Below, in pieces: positions 49,401 to 60,805 of a stretch of 64,000 nucleotides of DNA. The notes beneath the pieces are model-generated. The model worked only from the letters and a program-made list of their open reading frames with translations. It searched no databases and had not been told where the DNA came from. The stretch is from Rotaria socialis (taxonomy: Eukaryota; Rotifera; Eurotatoria; Philodinida; Philodinidae). The DNA is taken from NCBI GenBank assembly GCA_905331475.1, contig CAJNYU010002903.1, forward strand, positions 24,502-88,501, read 5' to 3'. The translations under genes and the position numbers were made by a program. Position 1 is the stretch's first letter. Each line of letters opens with the position of its first letter.

Positions 49401-52400
49401 GTAGTCTAACTGATGAATTAGCTGTTTTCGATTTTACTTCAGCAGCTGTTACACAACAACAAAGTGATTTAAATAAAAGTCAATCGAATTCTCTTGCGGA
49501 AAGTTCCATGGAAATCGCTCTTCATAAAAAAAACGATGATCGACCTGCATTAATCGAAGGTACAGATACTGATTTCGGAGCTGACTTTCTCGAACTGGAA
49601 ATGGACGAACTCAACCTACATCCATGTATGGTACCGATGGTATGCTTACTTAAACATATGGAAACAAACGGTATCACACCTGTTCAATCTGATATGCCTC
49701 CTTGGATGATTTGTTTATATAAAAAATTCAGTGACGCAAGCATACCATTCAATATAAGGCTGTTTATCATGCGTCTTATAACACATACACATACAGTATT
49801 TAAACCTTATGCACGTTATTGGTTAACGCCAATCATTCAAATGTGTAATCAAGTGTTTGAAAAATCTTCCGAAGGTTTAAATACATTTCTAATCGATACC
49901 ATTGTTATATTATTATCATGGAATTCCGTAGCCATACCAAGTGAACTTGACACAATGTCGGTACAACGTCTTTTAGAATATTTATTTCTTAATTGTACAC
50001 ATAAAAATTCTCTTGTTATGAAATCAAATTTAGATTTAATTAAAAAATTAATTGAATCCTGGCATCAACGTATTCACACGCCAACATTAATTGTTTACAA
50101 ATTAATATCGGATCAAGATATTAAATCTAAACAAAATGCAATAGGTTTATCATTAATCGGAATTCTATTAGCAAATCAAATATTGCCTTATAATGAAGTA
50201 AATGATTTAACTGAAGATAAATTTAATGAAACATTATTAAAAAATATGAAAAATTCCTTTCGAAATATTTATGCAGCAGCGGCGGAAGTGGTTGGAATGT
50301 TATTAAATGTTAAAAAATTGAAAGGACAATCAAATCAACGTTTATTAGAACAATTAAGTTTTATATTAAAATGGCATAGTGGTCAAGGTTTACAAGATAC
50401 ATATGTGACATGTATTTATTCATTACAAAAACACTACCCGGAAATTGTTGATAAAACGTAGGAGATTTTATTTGAAAAACTATGAAAAGAAGTTTTCGTT
50501 TATTTTAGTGTTATGAATAAATTAATGTTCGGTTTGAAAAAATTATATGGAGATTTTAAAATGGAATGTTTAGAAGCACTGGTGGCTAATATCACGGAAT
50601 TCGAATCGGCATATTTGGAATTGAAAGCAGCTGGAATACTTGATATTCTTATTCATAAGTAAATAGAGCATTTTTCTATTACGGAATAAACACTTATTGA
50701 GTTATCTTGGATTTCATAGTTGATATGATCTACATAAAAAAATAGTTGCATCACAAGAAAATCTTTTTAATGTCATATGCCAGTTCTTAGACATATAAAA
50801 TTTACTTAATTGTCACTAAATTAGTAGAGACCATCAACTTTAAGGCAGTATTTACAGAACTCCGTTTTTATTCGTGTTATTTTTCTCTATATTTCATTTT
50901 TTAGAGATTTCAGTATTCGTTGTGTTGCATTACGTCTTCTACACAAACTTTTACCCCAACTAACTCACGAACAATTATTTGAAATAGTTCAAGTTTTATC
51001 GGTTGATGGTCCCAACGAATGTCAATATTGGACACTTGAAATTTCTAAATGGATGTACGATTATATAACACAACAAATAACAAGTGAAAAAAGCATTTCA
51101 TCAAAACCTATATCGGAACCATTTTATCATCATGTACGCGAACAGTTACTTCAATTTCTCTCGAGTAAAAATGAATATATACGTGTTAATTGTCGTAACT
51201 TTTGGTGTGATCCAAAACGACTGAGTATATCATCACATCATCGTCTTATTGCCATGGTTGATCAGCTATATTCAATAAAAACTGAAAATGAATATTTAAA
51301 TTATTGTACAAATTTTCTTCTTGAACGTACATCACATAATCCTGATTATAATCGTTTTATATTCGAAAATCCACTTGATAAATGTACATTTCAAGAATTC
51401 CCATTAGTATGTAATTGGCGACAACATCATCATACGTATATGACGCCATTATTTACATTGCAATCTCAATCTACAAATGATCCAATCAATACAAATATAA
51501 TGACAGTAGATCCAGTTCATTATATGCAAACATTAACAGATAATAATAATCGAATGGATCAACAAAATAATGCAGCAGCAGGAATGATTTTACAAACACA
51601 GGAAATATCGAATCGACAACAATTCATGCCAACACAAATGTTAGACAAGAATACAAATTATAATTGGCTTAAACAAACGAATACATTTGATACGTCAAAT
51701 ACTTATGTTTTGCCCACATTATCGACTCAAGTTAAAACAACATCATTAATAGTTAATGTTGAAAATGCAAATAAAAAATCGAAAATAAATCCATCGGATA
51801 AGAACGATACGAATGACGATGATATATTTCGACTTAAACGACGATTTCTTAAAGATACTGGCAAATTACATGGCTATTTTGCACGTAAACAAACAGAGAA
51901 AAATCAAAAAGAAAAGCAATTTCTCAACGAAATTAAACTCAAACAAGAAAATCAAGTTGAAAAATATCGTATCTATCGTATTGGTGAATTGCCCGACATT
52001 CAAATTCGTGTCAGTGATATTATTATTCCTTTACAAGCACTGGCTCAATACGATAATCATATTGCTCGGCTGCTCTATTCGAATTTATTTACATCCATAT
52101 TAACTTCTCTCGAAGATAAACTTTCTAGTGGTGAATATACCGAACTGATAGAAACGATTCAACATCGTTTTAATGCTATGTTGTCTCAATCGGAAATATT
52201 CTATCCATCATTTGTCATGTCCTTACTTGATATCACATTGTCGAAACCTAAACATCTAAAAATTTCCTCGCAATATGTCAGTGCAGCAGCGATAGCCAGT
52301 CATTTGGAGCCCATGGGCATATTAACATTAGAATGTTTTATTCGTTTGAATCAAGCAAATGAACCGGATGATATAACACATGAATCAGTAAAAAAGAAAT

Positions 52401-55400
52401 TCAAGTCCGATCCTGATTCAAATAGTCAATCATATAAACATGTTGATTATTGGCTTGAATTAGCTAAATGTTATCGTTCGATCACAAATTATGATGATGT
52501 ACGTGGTATTTTTTGTCAAATTTCTTCACTAAAATCATTAACATTAAAAGCTATCGAAGAAGAAAGTCACTCTGATTTTCTGTCTGCTTTAAACAGTTAC
52601 GTCACAGCATTAGAAGAGTATCCTTTAACAGACGATGCAGTAAACGACCAAATACTAGAATTAGAACACGAATTTTGGACACAATCAATGCTTAATTGTT
52701 GTAATCAACTAAATAATTGGTCAATTATGTCTAAACATATATTTATTGCTAATACAACATTTGATACACTCTGGTCAAATGCATATCAATTAAATTATTT
52801 GATGCCGTACGCAATACGTTCGAAACTTAAATTACTTATATCAGGTACAGAACAAGAACAATTAGAACAAGAAGGTCTTTGTCAATTCTTTAACAATCTA
52901 TCATCAACTACAAATGCTACACCGGCAACAACGACATCCGATACAGAAACAACATTTGTAAAACGTTCTTATATCGAAAAACAATATCCATTTGAATTGG
53001 CGACCTATTTTCTTTATCAAAAAGATTTCGATCGTAAGCAAAGGAATTTTAATCCGCAGAGGATTTTGTTTTGCTGTTAATGAACTGTATGTCAGAAATA
53101 TTGTTTTTCAGGTTCAAAATATTATATTCACTATGCCAAAGAACAATTTTTACTGCGTTGGTCTCAATTAAGTCGTTTAAGTGAATATGGCCGTAAAACT
53201 ACGATACAATTAATTCAACCCTATCATGAACTTGATCAATTTCTTGTTTTCATCGAACATAATCTACCTCTTCTTAAAAGCCTCGAAAATCGCTATTTAA
53301 CAAATAATAAAAACGATGCAGCAACTCGTGATCTATTTCAAGAACGTATACAAAACGATTTACTTTCACAATGGAAATTGCCTGATGTTATTCGTAGTTC
53401 AATTCAAACTTGGGATGATATTGTTACCAATCGAGCTCTATTTTTAGACGTAAGTCACACAATTTAAATATTGTCAATAAAAAAAGAACTTGCTCTTCAT
53501 TCAATTTTAGATTCTCGATGAATTGGTCGGTGGACCGCGAATGACCTTTACAAGCCGTTTAAAAGCCATTGAATTCGATCCTATACTTATTGATTATAAA
53601 GTCCAATCATCGCTCGATGTGGCCTATTGTGCATTGCGTCAACGAAATTTTAAATTAGCTTTATCAAAATTAAATGATACACGTAATCGACTTGATTTAT
53701 GTCAAAATCCATCGATTAAATCTATTTATTGGAATGAAATCTATTGTGATGTGCATTTAAAGCGTCATCAAATTCAATCATCAGTATCGACTCTATCAAG
53801 TTTATTATCAACGCTGGTTGCTAAAGAACTAAAAAAAATGGAAACTAAAATAAGTTCATTACAAATTATTGATGAACAAACAGCATCATTAACTTCAACT
53901 TATATACAATTGAATTCACAATTTTGCCGAACAGTCATTGATTTTCTACTTGCACAACCGAAGACTTATTTTGACTATGAAAATGACGATAGAATTTCTT
54001 CAGCTAGACATCGACAATTAGAAATGTATTTATACGGTTTAGACGATCATACAACAAATATAGAAACAACAGACGTATTAATCCATGAGTTGTTCAATAA
54101 AAGTGTTCAAATATTAAAAAATAATATTGAGAAACAAGAGACCGATTTACAAAATTTAGCGGTAAGCATATAGTCATTGAATACAATATAGAAATTTTGG
54201 AATTGTAAAATCTTTTGAATGCCGAATTTCCTTTCTGAATAAAGTCGAAAGCTTGAATCATTTTTTATATTTAGACAAATATTCGTCAGGCAAAAGAAAA
54301 TGTTCTCAGTCGTGATTACAATGAATTGGCAAGTCTTTGCGATGATTATCTACGTCGATATGAAAATAATGAAGATGAAGATCATCTAATGGATAGATTA
54401 TTTTCCGGTGATAGTAGTAATAAAATAGCCGAAATTATCGTTAAATCGATTCTCTCATCAATGAAATATGGTTCAAACGAAGGTGTTAAACGGTTTTCAC
54501 GTTTATTACAAATAATTGAATTATATCCAAATACAATGGAATCAGTCGCCAATCATTTACAAGAAATTCCGTGTTGGATGTTTTTTGATTGTCTATATCA
54601 AATAACAGCATACTTAGATAAACCCATAGGGTAAATAATAGAAGAACTTCTTCTAATAATAAGGATTCCTTATATTTCTTTTTGTTAGTCTTAAACTGTA
54701 TCCATTAATTGATGAAATAGTGAAACTTTATCCGCAATCAATTGTTTATCCATTTAAATTAAGTTATGAAACACTTCAACATTCGACAAAGGATCCAACA
54801 TTGAAGCGTAATCTTGACATCATTCGTCATAAATTAGATCGTCATACACCGCTTGTCAATGAATTTATTCAAGCATTAAACCAATTGAATCCTCAACAAG
54901 AATATGAAAACTGGTGTAAAGAACTATATCAACTGTTAACCAACGATCGCAATACGCGAGATATAAATAAACTGAAAAATCATTATAAAAAATTCAAGGA
55001 AATTCTTTTTTCGGATCTTATGGCTCATGATGAAACAAACGAACAAACTGCGATGACAATAACATCACAAGATAGTGTTTTCAATGATGGTAAAGATCAA
55101 CGTTTACTAAAACCTCGATTAACATCAATTCGTTTTCAATTTAAAAATACCGTCGAAAAAGATTTCGATAATCTTTTTGGTAAACACGGTGAATTGTTTT
55201 CTACGGTATCATTAACAGATGTGAAATCGGTATTGACAAATCTTGGCACGAAATTAAAATCTATAGCACAAGATAAAACAAACATAAATGATTATTCAAC
55301 ATGGTTTTCATTGACGTTTCGACAACAACATCGTCTAATAGGAACACCATCATTACGCGAGATAGAAATACCAGGTCAATATACAAGTAAAAAGAAACCA

Positions 55401-57032
55401 TTCGTAGAACATCATATTAAAATAGTTGGTTTCGATGAAAAAATATTGGTACTACAATCATTGCGACTACCGAAACGTTTAACTATACGTGCTCATGATG
55501 AAAATGATTATCCATTTTTAGTTAAAGGCGGAGAAGATATACGACAAGACCAACGTATTGAAGCGTTATTTTCAATAATGAATGATCTCTATGCCGATGA
55601 TCCTAATTGTAATCAATCAAATTCAGCACATATTGCTGTACGAACATATAAAGGTAAACATATGCCTACCGAGTTCGTTTTAGATTTACGAAATAACTGT
55701 TTTTTTTTATAGTGATTCCAATGTCATCAAAATTAGGTATGATTGAATGGCTTGATAATACACGTCCATTAAAAGAACTTATTGAATCAAGTTATACACC
55801 TGCTGAACAAGCTATTATTGCACAAGGTCAACATCCACGAAAACTTTATCAAGATTATGTTACAAAAGTATTTCAAAATGCTAAGCCAACAGCTAAATCA
55901 ACTAGTAATACAATTATGTATGCCGAATTATTTCTTAGTTTAACAAAAGCACAAGTCGAAGATGAATTTAATAAAATTCAATCGGTGATACCAAGTGATT
56001 TACTTCGACGTGCTTATTATAAAATAGCAAATTCGCACGAAGGATTTTATACATTGCGGCGACAATTTATTACAAGTTATGCTGTTCTATGTACCAGCCA
56101 TTATATTCTTGGCATTGGTGATCGACATCAATCAAAGTATGTTCAGTGTATAGAATATATTCTGAATATTTATCAATCTATTTAGTTTTCTTATTGATAC
56201 ATCATCAGGACAAGTTATTGGCATTGATTTTGGTTCTGCATTCAATGCTGCAACTATTGTAAGATAAAATTCAAGTCATAAAATAACATTTCTAATTTTA
56301 ATCGGTTAGCATTTACCTGTTCCTGAACTTATTCCTATTCGTTTAACACGACAACTTATTCAATTAATGTCACCCATTGGTACTGACGGTCTTTTTCGCG
56401 CAACAATGATACATACGATGAATGCTTTACGTGAAAATTCAGATTTATTACTTAGTACAATGGATGTTTTTATTAAAGAACCTCTTATGGAATGGATGGT
56501 AAATCTTACTTGTTTTTTGTTATTGCGCTTATATAATTTATTATTAGGAGCATGCACTTAAAGCAAGCAAACAAGTTACACAAAGTGGTAGGTTTGAATA
56601 AATATGGCAAATACGAAAGAGATAAATATGTGCTTTGTTTTAGAATCTCCAACGGTTCGTTCCGATGATACATATGCTAAAGATCGAATAAAAAGTGCAC
56701 GGTTAAAACTCAATGGAATTAATCCAGCAGTTATTCTTGGGTATGAATTAAAAATATATGATTTTCTTTGATTTATTTATTTTAATTTTAGTTCTGATCT
56801 TAAATTAAATAATTTTCTTCGTCCATCGGCTTTGAAAGACGCACTTCGTCAGATGGAAAAAGTTGTTGGCGGTGATCAAATACATAATAAACGTGCACAA
56901 ATTCTAATGCAATATGAATCAAATCGTTATCATAAGTTAACAGTCGATGAACAAATTGATTGTATTATTGATCAAGCAACTGATGTTGATATACTTGGTC
57001 GATCCTGGGCTGGCTTAGAAACATTTATGTAA
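40449..57032 (+). CDS. PRKDC: DNA-dependent protein kinase catalytic subunit (DNA-PKcs)
   Basis: A complete gene of about 46 exons and roughly 4,000 residues. Large exons are 47563-49026, 49202-50459, about 50905-53040, 53511-54161 and 54690-55652. The N-terminal two thirds are helical HEAT-type repeats, followed by a FAT region. The PI3K-like kinase domain reads [19 protein letters not shown] (about 55515-55570), catalytic loop [12 protein letters not shown] (split by an intron after 56137), and activation segment [13 protein letters not shown] (about 56218-56258). A C-terminal FATC ends [20 protein letters not shown] (stop at 57030-57032), which matches the characteristic DNA-PKcs tail. The apparent frame change near 55652-55712 is a short intron (GTAAAC...TTATAG), not a lesion. 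DNA-PKcs with Ku holds broken DNA ends and drives non-homologous end joining in the nucleus. The exon near 51053-53080 contains a Gln/Asn-rich linker followed by conserved helical sequence. Catalytic residues look intact. Polyadenylation signals lie at 57241-57246 and 57259-57264. Confidence 0.9.
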
Positions 57033-57297
57033 TTCCATGCAATCCTCTCTATGACATTTTTCTCCCATTTATTCTTAATATTCACACACTTTATTTTGAT
57101 CGATTAGTTCTTTTTCTCTTGATGCAGATAATTAAATTGAAATTATATTTTTGCTGTTGTTGTGTGTACACGGTGATGATTATTTTTCTCATTGTGTTAC
57201 TTTAATGAGCTCGTTTCTTTATTTTCCTATGAAGCCAAATAATAAATACGAAGCAAAGAATAAATTTTCGATATATTTGGCAGATCGCTAGTATTTA

Positions 57298-57353
57298 GAG
57301 TGTGGGTATCGGAGTAAACAGAGGATCAGTACCAATATTGACACTCACACCCT
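57298..57353. repeat. hairpin with GTGTGGGT / ACACTCACACCC arms
   Basis: GAGTGTGGGT at about 57298-57307 is followed about 35 bases later by ACACTCACACCC (57342-57353), its rough inverted copy. The first arm contains TGTGGG. Confidence 0.5.
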
Positions 57354-57618
57354 TTGTGGTTCCGTAGTGTCGACGTTTTCCCCCCATTACATCAAAGCTA
57401 CAGTCACATTGTAAGCGATCGCAACGTATATTCAATCAATTCACACATGCTTCTACTTCCTCGCAAGAAGATTTCTGCTTTTAAAATCATCACACGATGT
57501 GATTCATTAAACAAATTGTTCTTTCGATTCTTCGTTGATTCTAATGAAATCTTCGAAGCACGAAATAAACTGACACTTGGATGCCGAATGCCATACATGG
57601 CGGACTCATTAGGCTTCG

Positions 57619-58215
57619 GGAGGCTCAAGCCTCCCCTAAAAAATGGAGAAGAAGGCTTCGGGAGGTCCATTTAATTTGAAAAAAGTTGTAGATCTCATCT
57701 TTAATGTAGACACGATTGACAAAATTTCGATAGATTGTTCTTTAATACTTAGTCTATTGCTCATGAAGATTAACAAAATGATAAAAAAAACTGCTAAAAA
57801 AAGGTAAATACGACGCAGAATTTTGATTGGTGACAACCCATGTCATAAAAATTGCGATTAATTGCCGTTTTGGTTCAATATCGTGATTAATCGGCAAAAG
57901 TGACGCGATTTTTATGACATGGGAAGTGTCTCATGAATTTTTAAAATGCATGTTAGGGTGATCAGTAGAAAATGTCTTTTATCTTTGTTTTTGTTTGCTC
58001 TACTCTCCTGAAATTTGTTTTAGGATTTTTGTGTTCTTATTGATCATTTTCTGAAAAGTAAATATTACAGTAATATTTTTCATTATTTTACAAGCTTTGA
58101 GAAAAGTAGAATCAGAAGTAAATTATCAACAGACCACCTATTAGTACCAGATTTTTTCGTTTTTAATTTCACCTCTCATTATCCTCATCGTCTGAAAAAA
58201 ATTTTGAGCCTCCCT
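57619..58215. mobile_element. weak candidate element bounded by GGGAGGCTCAA inverted words
   Basis: GGGAGGCTCAAGCCTCCC (57619-57636) is a near-perfect palindrome, and TTGAGCCTCCCTTAG (58205-58219) is an inverted copy of its first half. A second AGGCTTCGGGAGG word sits at 57653-57665. The region between is non-coding and contains the foldback at 57838-57929. The borders are uncertain and the relation could be chance. Confidence 0.25.
57838..57929. mobile_element. 92-bp foldback element
   Basis: It begins CCCATGTCATAAAAATTGCG and ends CGCGATTTTTATGACATGGG. The two are inverted copies with one mismatch in 20. The inner part (GATTAATTGCC against GGCAAAAGTG with GATTAATCGGC) is also partly symmetric. 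Non-coding; probably a minimal MITE. Confidence 0.65.
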
Positions 58216-58319
58216 TAGAGTGAAATCGTTCCGCCGCCGTTTCCGAATGCATTGCAACCGCTTATTCAAAAACGAAAGATGAATCTAAGAAAAGTCTATG
58301 TGCTCTATGTACTTAGCGT

Positions 58320-58435
58320 TTGTGGATGTGGATGGGTGTGTGTGCTAGTATGGGCGTTGATTTCATTTTTGGCTTTCTTACATCCACACTGACGCCCATA
58401 TTCACCCCCGCACCCACACCCACCCAAACGAACCT
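58320..58435. repeat. GT-rich / CA-rich inverted pair, telomere-like words
   Basis: The left arm at 58320-58358 is (TGTGGATG)-type sequence ending TATGGGCGT. The right arm at 58381-58435 carries ACGCCCATATTCACCCCCGC then CACCCACACCCACCC. The arms are roughly inverted copies, and the right arm contains CCCACA, the complement of TGTGGG. Confidence 0.6.
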
Positions 58436-59694
58436 TCACTTGGATCGATTTTGATCATAGCATAAGCATATAATATTATGAATAGATATTTTATGTTTTT
58501 CCATTTAAAATATGCCTTGTGCATAAAAAACTAAAGACGGATTCTACATTTGATTTTTTTTTTATTTATATGATATTAGCGTTTTTCAACAGTAATGAAA
58601 CGAGAAAAAACATTTTTCCTTTTCTCATCCGTGCGGTTATTTTTAGAGGTACAAGCCGATAGAAAGATCGACGACGACGATGAAAACTTTTTAACTTTTT
58701 TAAAACTTCGGCGGCAACTGTAAAAGACAATCTATTTTAACGTTCACGACGACGGTGGCGGCAGCTCACTCGCGTGGCTTACATCTCGAGTTATTCTGAG
58801 TACTGTTCGACACTTTCTGAGAAAAATCAGAAAGATTTCCTTACTGTAATTTTCTTTTTTCCTTTTAGTTCTCATGACACTTCTAGTAAGAGGATTCACT
58901 CGTCAAATTATTCTCTTCTCTTTGCTGTTTTAAATCATATATTCTCATAGTTGTGCGTCTCCATGCAGACAATCGAAATCGACTGGCCCGATTTGATTTT
59001 TCTGTGTTGTCATTTATTTATGTTCGTAACCAATCTTGATTTCATCGGAGAAAAGAAATGCAGTGTACTGTTCTCCATTCTATTGCATCAATAATTTAAC
59101 TATTTTCTGACAGAAACAGAGACAGTCAGTTTACTTTACTTCTTTTGTTTATTCAATTAGTCCGATAGTTGCCGGAGATTTTACAGAAGTAACAGGATGA
59201 AAAAAACTGCTTTTTTTTCTTTTTTTCATTTGGTTATTCCAAGAATTGCTCGCCATTTTTCTGAGGCAAACCTAAAAGGTGAGTTGCGTTTAATTTTGTC
59301 TTTCATCATTGAGTTATCCTGAAAAAGAACGCGTATTTTATAATAAGAAGACTTGAATAAGTTAGTTGCGTGTTCTTTTTTTCTAATAATTATACTCCTA
59401 TTTCGTTCACTTATTTTGAAAGAAATAGGAAAACGTACTTTCATTTCTGTTTCAGTGTTCATTTATCATACAAATTCTGGGTCATTCCATAAAGGAAATT
59501 TAATTAGACTATTAACCTTACTTTGGTTTTCTTCATTAAAGCATTCTAAGAGTTGTCGAATATCATATCGGAATAAATCGAACAGGTTAACTTTGTTGCT
59601 CTATTTATTTCAACGATAAGTTCATTGGGTCTTAGGAGAGAAGAAGAATAAATTAGTTCGTTTTCTGGATTTAGATCGAACAGATATTTGAAGA

Positions 59695-59815
59695 GCGGGG
59701 GCGTGGGTGTAGAGTGTGAGTGCTCTTGTGGATCTGTCATATAACATGTGCACACGGACATCTAAACTCACAGCAACACTGACACTCACAGCCCGCACCT
59801 GCACCTGCACCCCGT
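59695..59815. repeat. GT-rich / CA-rich inverted pair, telomere-like words
   Basis: The left arm, GGGGGCGTGGGTGTAGAGTG and continuing GTGAGTGCTC, faces a right arm with CTCACAGCAACACTGACACT, then CACAGCCCGCACCTGCACCT. GTGTGAGTG pairs with CACTCACA. This is the third such pair in 2.5 kb. Confidence 0.55.
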
Positions 59816-60179
59816 ATGAACTGCTTTTGTATTGCTCTTCTGGGAGAAAGGAAATTAACAGAAAATAGAAAAAGATGTTGCATGATGAGGAGGTTGCAAG
59901 AACTTTTTGACGGGTGTTTGATATTTGGCTTTTCCTTGTTCTCGCACTCATTCTGGAAAAATATGTTAGGTACGAAATTTGTAGTTCAAACTTCGCTCTG
60001 TCCAACAAAAAAATAATCGATTCAAATTCTGCAATATTTTCTAACACACCTTGGTATTTTTGCACAAGACTTTTTCTCACATGTTAATTTCTGAATTAAT
60101 TAATTTAACAGTAATTTCAATTTAATTGAAAGAACCAGGAAAATAGCACCGTTGGTAATCATGTATATGCTACTTTGCT

Positions 60180-60545
60180 ACTTTTTTTTATTATGCAAAA
60201 TTAAACCCTCTGGCCATGTCGGTCCGAAAGGGACAATGCAGCTTACAATTAACAGGTTACACAAAGGGAGAAAAACAAGCATAAGCAGAGCAGAGAAAAG
60301 CACGGAATGTAATGTATGTTTTATGTGGTCATTCAATGAAACATTTGAAATACGACCTTCCGACGTGCACATACATTCCACCAAGATAATATATGATGTG
60401 TCTAACCAGTTTGCTTGTACGGTAAGATTGAAGACAATGAGCTTGTACAATATATTTTTAAGACTGTGTACTTTGTGCGGAGGGAGAAATCGAACCTCGC
60501 ACACTATTTTCGAGTCAGAGACGCACCCCATTTGGCCAGGGCTCC
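60180..60545 (-). mobile_element. candidate tRNA-derived SINE
   Basis: On the minus strand an RNA polymerase III A box TGGCCAAATGG (60538-60528) is followed 42 bases later, start to start, by a B box GGTTCGATTTC (60496-60486), the spacing of a tRNA. The T-arm half can pair at four of five positions, but acceptor and anticodon stems do not, so it is not a working tRNA. About 290 bases of non-coding body follow, ending in an A-rich tail (AATAAAAAAAAG at about 60192-60181). AAGTAGTAGC before the head and AAGTAGC after the tail may be a decayed target duplication. Confidence 0.45.
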
Positions 60546-60805
60546 CGCTACTACTTCGTTACTTCTTGCAAGGCTATTATGCGTGATTGCAGTTACTCAT
60601 CTTGCACTTGCACCGTCCTACTCTCAAAGAATATATTTCTTCATTTTAGAATTCGGTGCTGATTCCTTTATTAAACCTCCATCAGAAATACTAAACAGTA
60701 ATATCTTTTCGACGGTAAACCTTAAACAGAACATTAACATGTAAGTGATTCCAGAGTGTGTTTGGTAAAATGATGAGGCACTAAAATATGCTTTTCAGAA
60801 TCATT

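Larger units (their letters stand above)
57033..60650. other. 3.6-kb mostly non-coding stretch after DNA-PKcs, rich in small hairpins
   Basis: No protein-coding exon recognised. It holds the DNA-PKcs 3' UTR and polyadenylation signals, three GT/CA hairpins (57298-57353, 58320-58435, 59695-59815), a tiny foldback (57838-57929) and a tRNA-derived SINE candidate (60180-60545). Local GC-rich patches at 58660-58790 and 59690-59820 could be untranslated exons of the downstream nuclease gene, but I cannot join them. Confidence 0.5.

Noticed and set aside
55640-55712. Apparent stop and frame change in the DNA-PKcs kinase domain
   Set aside because: AAAG/GTAAAC ... TTATAG/TGATTCC is a normal short intron; splicing restores the conserved RTYKVIPMSSK sequence.
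59622-60080. A 152-residue minus-strand protein
   Set aside because: It is Ser/Val/Arg-rich because it reads through the GT/CA hairpin arms; no family resemblance and no splice support.
60486-60538. A working tRNA gene on the minus strand
   Set aside because: A and B boxes are present, but acceptor and anticodon stems do not pair; a SINE head fits better.
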